Shown here in pieces: positions 8,578 through 17,362 of a stretch of 59,016 nt of DNA. The position numbers and the translations under genes are program-made. Below the pieces are notes generated by a model that saw nothing but the letters and a program-made list of their open reading frames with translations, was not told the origin of the DNA and did no database searches. The stretch is from positions 2,104,835 to 2,163,850 of the forward strand of contig NZ_MVOI01000003.1 of assembly GCF_002283555.1 (NCBI RefSeq). The letters run 5' to 3'. The first letter of the stretch is position 1, and the number at the start of each line of letters is the position of its first letter. The stretch is from Rubrivirga sp. SAORIC476. Lineage in GTDB: Bacteria > Bacteroidota > Rhodothermia > Rhodothermales > Rubricoccaceae.

Positions 8578-9063
8578 TCACTGGCAGGGGCGCGAGTCCT
8601 GGTAGATCGCCCGCAGCTTGATCTCGAACTCGACGACCGAGCAGGCCGGGATGCCGACCAGTCCCTCGGCCAGGGGCGGGTTCTCGAAGTTGCCGTACCC
8701 GATCGACCGGTCGGGAGGGACGGTCACGAGGCGCGTCTCGCCGACGCGCTGCCCCGCCATGCCCAACACGAACCCCGTCACGACGCCCTGGAGGCCGTTC
8801 GGGAAGAAGAACGCCCGGTCGGTCCCTCGCGCGAAGACGCTATCGTCCACCGCGCGACGCCCGACGTAGTCGATGCTGACACAGTCGCCCGACGCGACGG
8901 CCGTGCCCAGCTCCGTGCCCTCGGGCGAGATGTTCTCGAAGGAGAATGGGGTGGTGACGTCGCAGTTGCCGGTGCCGTCGCAGCCGGAGAGCGTGGGCGC
9001 GGCGGCGACCAGCGCGAGGAAGCCGAGCAGGATCGGCAGGGGGAGGAAGCGGGACAGTCGCAT
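8578..9063 (-). CDS. FKBP-type peptidyl-prolyl isomerase lipoprotein
   Basis: The 161-residue protein has a lipoprotein signal with LSGC (C28). An FKBP domain follows: 'DCVSIDYVGRRAVDDSVFARG', 'GLQGVVTGFVLGMAGQRVGETRLVTVPPDRSIGYGN', and final 'PACSVVEFEIKLRAI'. FKBPs catalyse cis-trans proline isomerisation and help fold exported proteins. The normal aromatic binding pocket is only partly kept; there is no 'VIxGW', and 'VVTGF' replaces it. A second, shorter FKBP lipoprotein is encoded at 43277. The ATG at 9063 opens the signal peptide. Confidence 0.85.
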   Translation of the reverse strand: MRLSRFLPLPILLGFLALVAAAPTLSGCDGTGNCDVTTPFSFENISPEGTELGTAVASGDCVSIDYVGRRAVDDSVFARGTDRAFFFPNGLQGVVTGFVLGMAGQRVGETRLVTVPPDRSIGYGNFENPPLAEGLVGIPACSVVEFEIKLRAIYQDSRPCQ

Positions 9064-9129
9064 GGGCCGGGGGGAAGCGACTCGCAAGCTAGAGGCCTCG
9101 CCTGCGCCGTCTGCGGCCGGGACGCCTTT

Positions 9130-9867
9130 TCACCCCGTCTGGGCCGTGCCGTCGCCCGTCGCGGGGCCGTCTGCCTCGGCCTCGACGCCGAGGGCCTCGG
9201 GGTCGAGGCGGTCGAGGAGCGCCTGGAGCGTCTCGAAGCCGAGCCGCTCGCGGGCCTCTGCCCACGGCACCCAGGCGACGGCCTCGATGCCCTCGCGCGT
9301 CTCGGGCTTGAAGCGCGTCGCCGTCGTCGTCATGGCGAACCAGTGGGTGGTCTTGATGGCGTAGACGTCCCTCCGCGCCCACGGGTAGCCGTGGACGGTC
9401 GTCCCGAGGTCGGCGGTGATCGTGACCCTCTTCTTCTTGATGCCGACCTCCTCGGCCACCTCGCGGCGGGCCGTCTTGCGGTGGCTCTCGCCGGGGTCCT
9501 GCTTGCCCTTCGGCAGGTCCCACGCGCCGCGGCGGAAGATCATCAGCACCTCTGGCCCGTCGGCGCCGGGGCGGACGACGACGCCGCCGGCCGCCACCAC
9601 AGGCGCCGGGCGCCAGAGGTCGCCGTCGAGGTCCACGTTGAGGACGGCCTCGCGGGCGACGTGGGCCGTCGTCGGCGGGTCGCCGTGGAGGGTGAGGCGG
9701 GCGGCGTCGAGCACGAGGACGCGGCCGAGGTGGCCGTCGGGCGCGACCGCCGCCGCCTCGGCGTCCTCCAGGGCGCGGTACAGGCGGAACGGCTCGCCGT
9801 CGGCGTGCCAGCCCTCTGCGGGGACGGGGTCGTGGTCGCGGACGAACGTCGGGAGGAAGAGCAGCAC
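9130..9867 (-). CDS. Nudix hydrolase
   Basis: This 245-residue protein has a complete Nudix box at residues 121-143 (G-x5-E-x7-REVAEEVGI), which binds Mg and hydrolyses a nucleoside diphosphate linked to another group. An unusual N-terminal region of about 85 residues precedes the Nudix fold; it may set substrate preference. The C-terminal part has 'EGIEAVAWVPWAEARERL', as in many Nudix enzymes of the MutT/DIPP type. The substrate cannot be told. The start is the GTG at 9867; a divergent reductase gene begins 78 bases away. Confidence 0.85.
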   Translation of the reverse strand: MLLFLPTFVRDHDPVPAEGWHADGEPFRLYRALEDAEAAAVAPDGHLGRVLVLDAARLTLHGDPPTTAHVAREAVLNVDLDGDLWRPAPVVAAGGVVVRPGADGPEVLMIFRRGAWDLPKGKQDPGESHRKTARREVAEEVGIKKKRVTITADLGTTVHGYPWARRDVYAIKTTHWFAMTTTATRFKPETREGIEAVAWVPWAEARERLGFETLQALLDRLDPEALGVEAEADGPATGDGTAQTG

Positions 9868-9944
9868 GGGACCGGGGGGAGACGAGGACAGTAAGATCGT
9901 CGCCGATCCGCGTCTCTACCGCATCCCTCGCCCTCGCTCTCTCC

Positions 9945-11405
9945 ATGGCCTACGACGTCGACCTTCTCGTGCTCGGCGGCGGTGCCGCTGGCCTCACCGC
10001 TGCGGGCACCGCCGCCAACCTCGGCGCCAAGACGATGATGGTCGAGCGCGACCGCCTCGGCGGCGACTGCACGTGGACCGGCTGCGTGCCGTCCAAGACG
10101 CTTCTCCACCATGCCGACCTCCGCGCCGCTGCGGTGGCTGCGGGCGCCGACCCCGGGCCGGTCGACTTCGCCGCCGTCATCGGGGACGTCCACACGACGC
10201 GCGAGGAGGTCTACCACGACGCCGACCGGCCGGAGATCTTCGAGGGCTTCGGCATCGAGGTGGTCTCGGGCGACGCCGCCTTCACCGGTCCGCACGCGGC
10301 CCGCATCGAGACCGCCGACGGGGCGCGCGACGTGACGTTCCGGATGGCGATCATCGCGACGGGAGGCCGGGCGGCCCCGCCGCCGATCCCGGGCCTGGAC
10401 GCGACGCCGCACCTCACCAACGAGAGACTGTTCGAGATCACCGAACTGCCGCGCCACCTCGTCATCGTCGGCGCCGGGCCCATCGGGTGCGAGATGGGAC
10501 AGGCCTTCCGCCGCCTCGGCTCCGAGGTCACCATCATCGACCGGGCCGACCGCCCGCTCGGCAAGGACGACGCCGACCACGGGCGGATGCTCCAGGGCGT
10601 CCTCGAAGACGAGGGCGTCCGTTTTCGCATGGGCGCCGATATCGAGCGAGTCGAGGGCACTGAGGGCGCGGTCACCGTCCACATCTCCGCCGACGGCGCC
10701 ACCGAGGCGGTCGAGGGCGACGTGCTCCTCATCGCGACCGGCCGCAAACCCAACATCGAGGGGCTGGGGCTGGAGGCGGCGGGCGTGGCCTTCACCGAGC
10801 GCGGCGTCACCGTGAACGACCAGTGCCGGACCTCGCAGCGCCACATCTGGGCCGCGGGCGACTGCACCGGCGAGTACGCGCTCACCCACATGAGCGAGCA
10901 CATGGCCAAGCAGGCGGCCACCCACGCCATCCTCAAGATCCCGGCGCCCATCGACCGGAAGGGCCTCGCCTGGACCACCTTCACCACGCCCGAGGTGGCC
11001 CAACTCGGGCCGACGGAGGACGACCTGCGTGAGCAGGGGACGAGCTTCGTGACCTACCGCTTCCCCTACACCAAGGTGGACCGCGCCGTAACCGAGCACG
11101 CGACCGTCGGCAGCATCAAGGTCCACGCGACGAGGTGGACCGGCAAGATCCTCGGCGCGAGCGTCATCGGGGAGCGCGCCGGCGAGCTGATCGGCATGCT
11201 GGCGGTCGCGAAGAAGGGCGGCGTGCCGCTGCGGACGGTCTCGGACACCATCATCCCGTACCCGACCTACGCGTTGGGGGCCCGGCGCGCGGCCGACCAG
11301 TACTACATCCAGAAGCAGTTCCCGAAGGCCATCGACCTCGTCAAGCGGGTCTTCGGCTACCGCGGCCTCACGCCGCCGCCGCCCGACCCCGACCGCGTGC
11401 TGTGA
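9945..11405 (+). CDS. FAD-dependent pyridine nucleotide-disulfide oxidoreductase (mercuric reductase-like)
   Basis: The 486-residue protein belongs to the class I flavin disulfide reductases. It has the FAD-binding GGGAAG near residue 11 and the redox pair 'GGDCTWTGCVPSK' (C42, C47). The NAD(P)-binding 'IVGAGPIGCEMGQAFRRLG' is near residue 180 and the second FAD motif is 'IWAAGDCTG'. Length and the 'GGDCTWTGC' form fit the mercuric-reductase-like/SidA group rather than true lipoamide dehydrogenase. It has neither an N-terminal HMA domain nor a C-terminal Cys pair for Hg, so mercury reduction is not supported. Its stop is one base from the convergent zinc-ribbon gene. Confidence 0.88.
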   Translation: MAYDVDLLVLGGGAAGLTAAGTAANLGAKTMMVERDRLGGDCTWTGCVPSKTLLHHADLRAAAVAAGADPGPVDFAAVIGDVHTTREEVYHDADRPEIFEGFGIEVVSGDAAFTGPHAARIETADGARDVTFRMAIIATGGRAAPPPIPGLDATPHLTNERLFEITELPRHLVIVGAGPIGCEMGQAFRRLGSEVTIIDRADRPLGKDDADHGRMLQGVLEDEGVRFRMGADIERVEGTEGAVTVHISADGATEAVEGDVLLIATGRKPNIEGLGLEAAGVAFTERGVTVNDQCRTSQRHIWAAGDCTGEYALTHMSEHMAKQAATHAILKIPAPIDRKGLAWTTFTTPEVAQLGPTEDDLREQGTSFVTYRFPYTKVDRAVTEHATVGSIKVHATRWTGKILGASVIGERAGELIGMLAVAKKGGVPLRTVSDTIIPYPTYALGARRAADQYYIQKQFPKAIDLVKRVFGYRGLTPPPPDPDRVL

Positions 11406-11406
11406 G

Positions 11407-11649
11407 CTACCCGCCGAAGAGCAGGTCGAACACGTTGGCCGTCCCGCCCTTCTCGCCGAGCACGCTCGCGTCGTAGAACTCGGTGTAGCCGCACCACTCG
11501 CATGTCGCGGCGAGGTAGCGGTTGTGCTGGAAGTTGAACATCCGCGACAGCGTCCCCCCGGACATCGAGACCGTCTTGACGGCCGCACCCTTGTTGCTGC
11601 ACTTCGGGCAGACGAACCGGAATTCGAGTTTGGAGCGGGGGGTGAGCAT
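11407..11649 (-). CDS. Zn-ribbon protein of the COG3478/DUF2082 type
   Basis: This 80-residue protein has two Cys pairs: C14 and C17 ('CPKC'), C50 and C53 ('CEWCGYTEFYD'). The pattern, the 'NRYLAATCEWCGYTEFY' block and the 'NVFDLLFGG' tail match the small 'predicted nucleic-acid-binding, Zn-ribbon' family found in many bacteria. Its role is unknown. The ATG at 11649 is chosen because it lies 13 residues before the first Cys; upstream in-frame starts add a poorly conserved tail. Confidence 0.8.
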   Translation of the reverse strand: MLTPRSKLEFRFVCPKCSNKGAAVKTVSMSGGTLSRMFNFQHNRYLAATCEWCGYTEFYDASVLGEKGGTANVFDLLFGG

Positions 11650-11721
11650 GGCGGTCGCGCAGATCCTCTCCGGCATCGGCAGATCCACGGCCGGGCTATA
11701 GGTGCCCGGCGGCCTCTCGGG

Positions 11722-12207
11722 TCACTCCACTGCGAACGAGAGGTCGTCGGCCCAGAAGACGGTCGGCGGCGGTGGGTCCACGTTCGGGGCGAAGGGGCCC
11801 GCGGGGTAGACGATGCCGCTGTAGACCTCCGGCCCCCAGTCCTGGATCTCGACCCGGCCGATCCCGACCTCCTGCGTCTCGTACCCGTCCGGGTTGCTGC
11901 TCACGATCTCGACCCTCCCGCGGACGGATTGGGGCAGGGTGTTCTCGTGCGCGGTCTGGAACGTAAAGCGAACCGTCTGCGAGCACTCGTCGCCGCAGAG
12001 GGTCCGCTGGTCGACCGAGACGCTCGTGCCTGTCCGGCCCAAGAACCCCGAGCCCTCCCACCCGGCGGCCCCGAGCGGCGGGTTGGGGACCGCCGCGTCC
12101 GCCTCGGTGATCGCGGGGCCGGTGTAGCGGACGATGACCGCATCGGTGCCGACGGTGTCGCACGCGGCGAGAGTGAGAAGGAGCAGGGCGAGAGGCAGAG
12201 CGCGCAT
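11722..12207 (-). CDS. Hypothetical lipoprotein
   Basis: The 161-residue product has a lipoprotein signal ending LAAC (C16). The mature protein includes 'CGDECSQTVRFTFQTAHEN' with two closely spaced Cys, then 'VRGRVEIVSSNPDGYETQEVGIGRVEIQDWGPEVYSGIVYPAGPF'. This reads as a beta-sandwich-like domain. No family is recognised. It stands alone between a Zn-ribbon gene and the arginine operon leader, pointing away from the latter. Confidence 0.6.
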   Translation of the reverse strand: MRALPLALLLLTLAACDTVGTDAVIVRYTGPAITEADAAVPNPPLGAAGWEGSGFLGRTGTSVSVDQRTLCGDECSQTVRFTFQTAHENTLPQSVRGRVEIVSSNPDGYETQEVGIGRVEIQDWGPEVYSGIVYPAGPFAPNVDPPPPTVFWADDLSFAVE

Positions 12208-12334
12208 CGGAGGCGTGGACGAGAAGGGGGCAGGATGGGCGCGCGGGGGAGGGGCGGGCAAGGCCGAAGGGGAGGCCCCGAGCGTCGGTTCGTGTGTTTT
12301 AGACGACCGGAAGCGCTACCATCCTCCTGTTCCG

Positions 12335-12364
12335 TTGACGGATGGGCCGCGCCGCGCCTATCCT
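12335..12364 (+). promoter_or_regulatory. Promoter of the arginine leader and operon
   Basis: TTGACG at 12335-12340, an 18-base spacer, then TATCCT at 12359-12364. Transcription would begin near 12371, about 20 bases before the leader-peptide ATG and about 180 before argG. The same box spacing appears at 5474, 23923, 24836 and 31925. Confidence 0.65.
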
Positions 12365-12390
12365 CTGCCATCCGCTCTGACTTCGTGTTG

Positions 12391-12459
12391 ATGCCCCTCG
12401 CCTCCCTCCGACGTCCCCGACGCCGACCGGCCCTCACCGGCCAGGGAGACGAGGCATAG
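12391..12459 (+). CDS. Arginine-rich leader peptide (attenuator candidate)
   Basis: A 22-codon open frame, ATG at 12391 to TAG at 12457, encodes a peptide with 'LRRPRRRP' in its middle: five Arg codons within six (CGA CGT CCC CGA CGC CGA). CGA is rare in the neighbouring genes, where CGC and CGG dominate. The frame begins about 20 bases after the predicted transcription start and ends 43 bases before an intrinsic terminator, upstream of argG. This is the classical layout of a transcription-attenuation leader. The peptide itself would have no function. Existence and role are inferred from layout; translation is not shown. Confidence 0.6.
   Translation: MPLASLRRPRRRPALTGQGDEA
12396..12454 (+). 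promoter_or_regulatory. Leader hairpin enclosing the Arg codons
   Basis: CCTCGCCTCCCT (12396-12407) is complementary to AGGGAGACGAGG (12443-12454) at 11 of 12 positions; the Arg codons at 12409-12426 lie in the loop. A ribosome stalled on them would open this hairpin and free the 3' strand. Its GGGAGA (12444-12449) can also pair with TCTTCCC (12510-12516, one bulge) in the terminator. A small hairpin (CCGCT/AGCGG, 12470-12487) follows. Confidence 0.5.
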
Positions 12460-12502
12460 ACGGACGGCACCGCTCCCACCCCAGCGGATCAGCCCTCTCC
12501 GA

Positions 12503-12534
12503 CGCCGACTCTTCCCAGAGTCGGCGTTTTTTTT
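12503..12534 (+). terminator. Intrinsic terminator just before argG
   Basis: A perfect 10-bp stem (CGCCGACTCT at 12503-12512, complement at 12517-12526) with a 4-base TCCC loop is followed by eight T residues (12527-12534). It is the only terminator in the window with a full U tract. It ends 14 bases before the argG ATG, in the sense direction, so it can only make sense as a regulated terminator or as a block to upstream transcription. Confidence 0.92.
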
Positions 12535-12548
12535 GGTCTCCCCCTCCC

Positions 12549-13760
12549 ATGCCCGATCCCATCGCCCTCGCCTTCTCCGGCGGCCTCGACACCTCCTTCT
12601 GCGTCCCGTACCTCCGCGAGGAGACGGGCCGCGAGATCCAGACCGTGACCGTCGACACGGGCGGCTTCGACGAGGCCGAGAAGGCGGCCATCGCGGCGCG
12701 CTCCGAAGAGCTGGGCGCCGCCGGTCACCAGATGGTGGACGCCCGGCGCGACCTCTGGGACCGCGTCCTCCAGTACCTCGTCAAGGGCAACGTGCTGCGC
12801 GGGGGCGTCTACCCGCTGTGCGTCGGGCCGGAGCGCGTGGTGCAGGCCGCGGCGCTGGCGACGGCGGCGCGTGACCTCGGCGCCACGGCCGTCGCCCACG
12901 GATCGACCGGCGCAGGCAACGACCAGATCCGCTTCGACGCCGCCCTCCGTCTGCTGGCCGATGCGGGCGACGGCGGTCCGCTGGAGATCTTGACGCCCAT
13001 TCGCGCCCTCGAACTGTCGCGGGAGGCGTCCACGACCTACCTGCAGGAGCGCGGCTTCGCCGTCGAGGCCAAGACCACCGAGTACTCGGTCAACCGGGGC
13101 CTGTGGGGGACCACCATCGGCGGCAAGGAGACGCACGACACCGACGGCGTCCTGCCCGAGGCGGCGTGGCCCGACACGATCGCGCCGGCCGACGCGCCCG
13201 ACCAGCCGCACCGCTTCCTGATCCGCTTCGAGGCGGGCGTGCCGGTGGCCGTGGCGGGCGAGGCCCTCGACCCGGTGACGTTGGTCGAGACGCTCAACCG
13301 CGACGGCGCGGCGCACGGCGTCGGGCGGGGCATCCACGTGGGCGACACGATCCTGGGCATCAAGGGCCGGATCGCGTTCGAGGCGCCGGGCGCGCTGACG
13401 CTCCTGGCCGCCCACCGCGAGCTGGAGAAGCTGGTGCTGACGCAGCTCCAACTCGTTCACAAGGCCAGCCTGGGCGACCTGTACGGGCGGCTCGTCCACG
13501 AGGGCCTGTTCTTCGACCCTGTCTGCCGCGACATCGAGGCGTTCCTCGACAGCAGCCAGCAGCGCGTCACGGGCGACGTGACCGTGGAGTGGTTCAAGGG
13601 AAGCATCCGTGTGCTCGGCGCCACGTCGCCGCACTCGCTCTTCGACGCCGGGGTCGCCCGCTACGGCGAGGACAACGCCCTGTGGTCCGGCCGCGACGCC
13701 GAGGGCTTCGCCCAGATCTACGGGCTGCAGGCCCGCCTCGCCGCCCGCGCGGGCGCGTAA
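12549..13760 (+). CDS. argG: Argininosuccinate synthase
   Basis: ArgG joins citrulline and aspartate with ATP to give argininosuccinate. The 403-residue protein begins with the PP-loop ATP-binding motif SGGLDTS (residues 10-16). It carries 'VAHGSTGAGNDQIRFD' and 'EASTTYLQERGFAVEAKTTEYSVNRGLWG', conserved in the family. Its placement as the first gene of the arginine operon, rather than next to argH, is the order known from Bacteroidota. The attenuator-like leader lies directly upstream. A 57-base spacer separates it from the DUF1611 gene. Confidence 0.97.
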   Translation: MPDPIALAFSGGLDTSFCVPYLREETGREIQTVTVDTGGFDEAEKAAIAARSEELGAAGHQMVDARRDLWDRVLQYLVKGNVLRGGVYPLCVGPERVVQAAALATAARDLGATAVAHGSTGAGNDQIRFDAALRLLADAGDGGPLEILTPIRALELSREASTTYLQERGFAVEAKTTEYSVNRGLWGTTIGGKETHDTDGVLPEAAWPDTIAPADAPDQPHRFLIRFEAGVPVAVAGEALDPVTLVETLNRDGAAHGVGRGIHVGDTILGIKGRIAFEAPGALTLLAAHRELEKLVLTQLQLVHKASLGDLYGRLVHEGLFFDPVCRDIEAFLDSSQQRVTGDVTVEWFKGSIRVLGATSPHSLFDAGVARYGEDNALWSGRDAEGFAQIYGLQARLAARAGA

Positions 13761-13817
13761 TGAGTACAGGGTGAGGGGAGAACCCTTCACTCCTCACTCC
13801 TCTCCATCCCCCGACTC

Positions 13818-14954
13818 ATGCCCACCCGAACGATCACGACGCTCACCGTCGACCACGTCGCCAGCAGCACGGGGCCGTGCGGGCTGGACCACGAGGTCCG
13901 CATCTCGCCCTACGTCGTCGCGGAGGAGGGGTACTGCCTCGCCGTCCGCGCGCTCGACGCCAAGGACGTCTACAACCAGCTCGAGGGCGCCGACGGCGTG
14001 TTCCGGACCATCGAAAAAGGGCAGACGCTGGTCGGCGCGCTCGGCGAGCGGCAGGCGCTGAAGGGGTATTCGGGGCGGATCCCGCGGCACGTGTCGGTGG
14101 GCGATGAGCTCCACATCCAGAACATGGGTGGCATCCTGGGCAAGGTGGCTGCGCCGCACCCCGACCTGGGGCCTGCGCTCCGCGTCGAGGTGCTGGGCGC
14201 CGTGCTGACGGGCGAGCCGCCGCGCCACGCGCGCATCCAGGACACCGCCATCGAGCCGGTCGAGACGCTGGCCACGAGCGCGCCCCTCGTGATGGTGTCC
14301 GGCACGGCCATGAACACCGGCAAGACGTTCGCCGCCGCCGCCCTGGTCGGCGGGCTGACGGCGCGCGGGCTCCGGGTGGCCGCGGCCAAGCTGACCGGCG
14401 CGGCGCTCCAGCGCGACGTGCGGGCGATGGTGGCGCAGGGCGCGATCGCGTCGGCCAGCTTCATCGAGGCCGGCGCGGTCGCGACGACGGGCCGCGACAT
14501 GGTGCCGGTCGCCAAGGGCATCATCGCCCACCTCAACCGCGCCGCCGAGGCGCAGGGGGCCCCGGCCGACGTGCTGGTGCTGGAACTGGGCGACGGCGTG
14601 ATCGGCCCGTACGGCGTCGACCAGATCCTGGAGGACATGGAGCTGCAGCGGCTGACGGCCGTCCACGTGCTCGCGGCGACGGACCTCGCGGGGGCGTGGG
14701 CGTGCGACCAGCTGTTCCGAAATCGGTACCGCGCGGAGATCGGCGTCGTCGTCGGCCCGGCGACCGACACGGACGTGGGCAAGCGCTACCTCCAGACCTC
14801 GCTCGGCATCCCCGCACTCAACGCCCGCTCCGAGCCCGACGCGCTCGTCTCGCTCGTCGCCGAGGACGTGCTGGAGCGCAAGGCGTGGCACGAGGCCCCG
14901 AGCCCGCTCCCGACGTTCAACGGTCCCCGCCGGCCCCTCACCCCGAGCTCATGA
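13818..14954 (+). CDS. DUF1611 P-loop protein; candidate glutamate N-acyltransferase
   Basis: This 378-residue protein matches DUF1611: an N-terminal alpha/beta domain of about 110 residues, then a P-loop domain with Walker A 'GTAMNTGKT' at residues 162-170, similar to dethiobiotin synthetase. 'VLVLELGDGVIGPYGVD' follows further on. DUF1611 includes DgcN, reported to N-acetylate D-glutamate. The gene lies inside the arginine operon between argG and argC and overlaps argC by 4 bases (ATGA), so it is almost certainly translated with it. No ArgA, ArgJ or GNAT-type synthase is encoded here. The inferred role is the first step, N-acylation (acetyl or succinyl) of L-glutamate. Family: confident; role: inference. 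A D-glutamate role is also possible. Confidence 0.8.
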   Translation: MPTRTITTLTVDHVASSTGPCGLDHEVRISPYVVAEEGYCLAVRALDAKDVYNQLEGADGVFRTIEKGQTLVGALGERQALKGYSGRIPRHVSVGDELHIQNMGGILGKVAAPHPDLGPALRVEVLGAVLTGEPPRHARIQDTAIEPVETLATSAPLVMVSGTAMNTGKTFAAAALVGGLTARGLRVAAAKLTGAALQRDVRAMVAQGAIASASFIEAGAVATTGRDMVPVAKGIIAHLNRAAEAQGAPADVLVLELGDGVIGPYGVDQILEDMELQRLTAVHVLAATDLAGAWACDQLFRNRYRAEIGVVVGPATDTDVGKRYLQTSLGIPALNARSEPDALVSLVAEDVLERKAWHEAPSPLPTFNGPRRPLTPSS

Positions 14955-16015
14955 CCTCCCCGACCGCTCCGCTCCGCGCAGCCGTCTTGCACGGCGCCGG
15001 CTACGCCGGTGGCGAGCTGCTGGCGCTGCTGCTGGCCCACCCGCTCGTCGACCCCGTCGTCGTCACCAGCCGCAGCCAGGCCGGGCAGCCGGTCTGGACG
15101 ACGCACCCGCGCCTGCGCGGCCAGTCCGACCTCGTCTACTCGGATCCCGCCGACCTCGACGCCGAGGCGGCCGATGTCGCGTTCATCTGTGCCGAGCACG
15201 GCCAGGGTGCCGCGGCGGTCCAGTCGCTCCGCGGGTCGGGCTTCGAGGGCCTGATCGTCGACCTGTCGGCCGACCACCGGCTGGACTCGCTGGCGACCTA
15301 CGAGGCGGTCTACGGCCTGGAGCACCCGGACCCGGACGCCATGCGGGCGGCGGTCTACGGGTTGGCCGAGGTCAACGGCGACGCCGTGGCGGGGGCGACG
15401 CTGGTCGCCAACCCGGGCTGCTTCGCGACGGGCCAGAGCCTGGCGCTCTACCCGCTCGTCGGCCTGCTGGGCGAGGTCGAGGCGCACGTGACCGCGCTGA
15501 CCGGCGCGTCGGGCTCGGGCGCCCGTCCGTCGGCGACGACCCACTACCCGCGCCGCGACGGCAACGTGCGCGCCTACAAGCCGCTGGCGCACCGCCACCT
15601 CGCCGAGGTGCAGGAGGTGCTGGGCGACGGCGCGACGGTCCACTTCGTCCCCGTCTCCGGCCCGTTCACGCGCGGCATCTGGGGAACGGCGCACGTCGCC
15701 CTGCCCGAGGGCATCAGCCTCGATGAGGTGACCGAGGCGTTCGAGGCCGCGTATGGTGGGCGCCCGCTCGTCCGCTTGTCGCCCGGCGTGCTGCCCGAGC
15801 TGCTGCCGACGGTCGGGACGCCGTTCTGCGACCTCGGCTGGGTGGTTCGCGACGGGCACCTGGTGGTCGGCTTCGCGCTGGACAACCTGATGAAGGGCGC
15901 GGCCTCGCAGGCCGTCCAGAACCTGAACCTCGCCCTGGGCTGGCCCGAGGCGCTGGGCCTGCTCCCCGGCGTGGCGGTGCCGTCCCTGTCCGACTCCGGC
16001 CTCGTGTCGTCCTGA
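14951..16015 (+). CDS. argC: N-acetyl-gamma-glutamyl-phosphate reductase
   Basis: ArgC reduces N-acyl-glutamyl phosphate to the semialdehyde with NADPH. The 354-residue length is normal. The N terminus holds the dinucleotide-binding 'LHGAGYAGGELLALLLAHP'; the active-site Cys is C157 in 'NPGCFATG'; 'VSGPFTRGIWGTAHV' carries further conserved residues. The ATG overlaps the stop of the DUF1611 gene (ATGA), which shows translational coupling. Whether it prefers acetyl or succinyl substrates cannot be read from the sequence. A repeated element (16029-16053) follows it. Confidence 0.95.
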   Translation: MTSPTAPLRAAVLHGAGYAGGELLALLLAHPLVDPVVVTSRSQAGQPVWTTHPRLRGQSDLVYSDPADLDAEAADVAFICAEHGQGAAAVQSLRGSGFEGLIVDLSADHRLDSLATYEAVYGLEHPDPDAMRAAVYGLAEVNGDAVAGATLVANPGCFATGQSLALYPLVGLLGEVEAHVTALTGASGSGARPSATTHYPRRDGNVRAYKPLAHRHLAEVQEVLGDGATVHFVPVSGPFTRGIWGTAHVALPEGISLDEVTEAFEAAYGGRPLVRLSPGVLPELLPTVGTPFCDLGWVVRDGHLVVGFALDNLMKGAASQAVQNLNLALGWPEALGLLPGVAVPSLSDSGLVSS

Positions 16016-16028
16016 GCGTCCGCATCGA

Positions 16029-16053
16029 GATCCTTCGCTCTGCTCAGGATGAC
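16029..16053. repeat. REP-like intergenic element
   Basis: The 25-base element contains ATCCT...AGGAT inverted ends around TCGCTCTGCTC. On the other strand it gives the frequently misannotated 'HPEQSEGS' and 'LSRAKDL' peptides, a mark of a short repeat found in many bacterial genomes. Only one copy is seen here, in the argC-argD spacer. Confidence 0.5.
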
Positions 16054-16113
16054 GAGCCGCGCCCGTGCTCGGCCCTCGCGCCACTCGCAACCCACTCGAT
16101 TCCCTCTCACCCC

Positions 16114-17289
<1,176 letters not shown>

Positions 17290-17318
17290 TGTGTCGCGTG
17301 TGTCGTGCTGCGTGCCGC

Positions 17319-17362
17319 GTGCGGCGCCCGGCGCGGGACATGCACCACGCACCACGCCCCCC
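17319..17362 (+). repeat. Intercistronic element before argF'
   Basis: The spacer holds GTGCGGCGCCC (17319-17329) overlapping CGGCGCCCGGC (17322-17332), then GCACCACGCACCACG and CCCCCC running into the ATG. Both 11-mers recur in the argE'-argH spacer, with a similar C-rich end. This may be a repeat family or a shared translation-start context. Confidence 0.4.

Noticed and set aside
9945-11405. True mercuric reductase (merA)
   Set aside because: It lacks an HMA domain and the C-terminal Cys pair, and no mer genes are adjacent. It is only called mercuric-reductase-like.
15974-16090. Peptide 'HPEQSEGSR' suggesting a coding region on the minus strand
   Set aside because: This is the known false translation of a REP-like intergenic repeat (16029-16053), not a gene.
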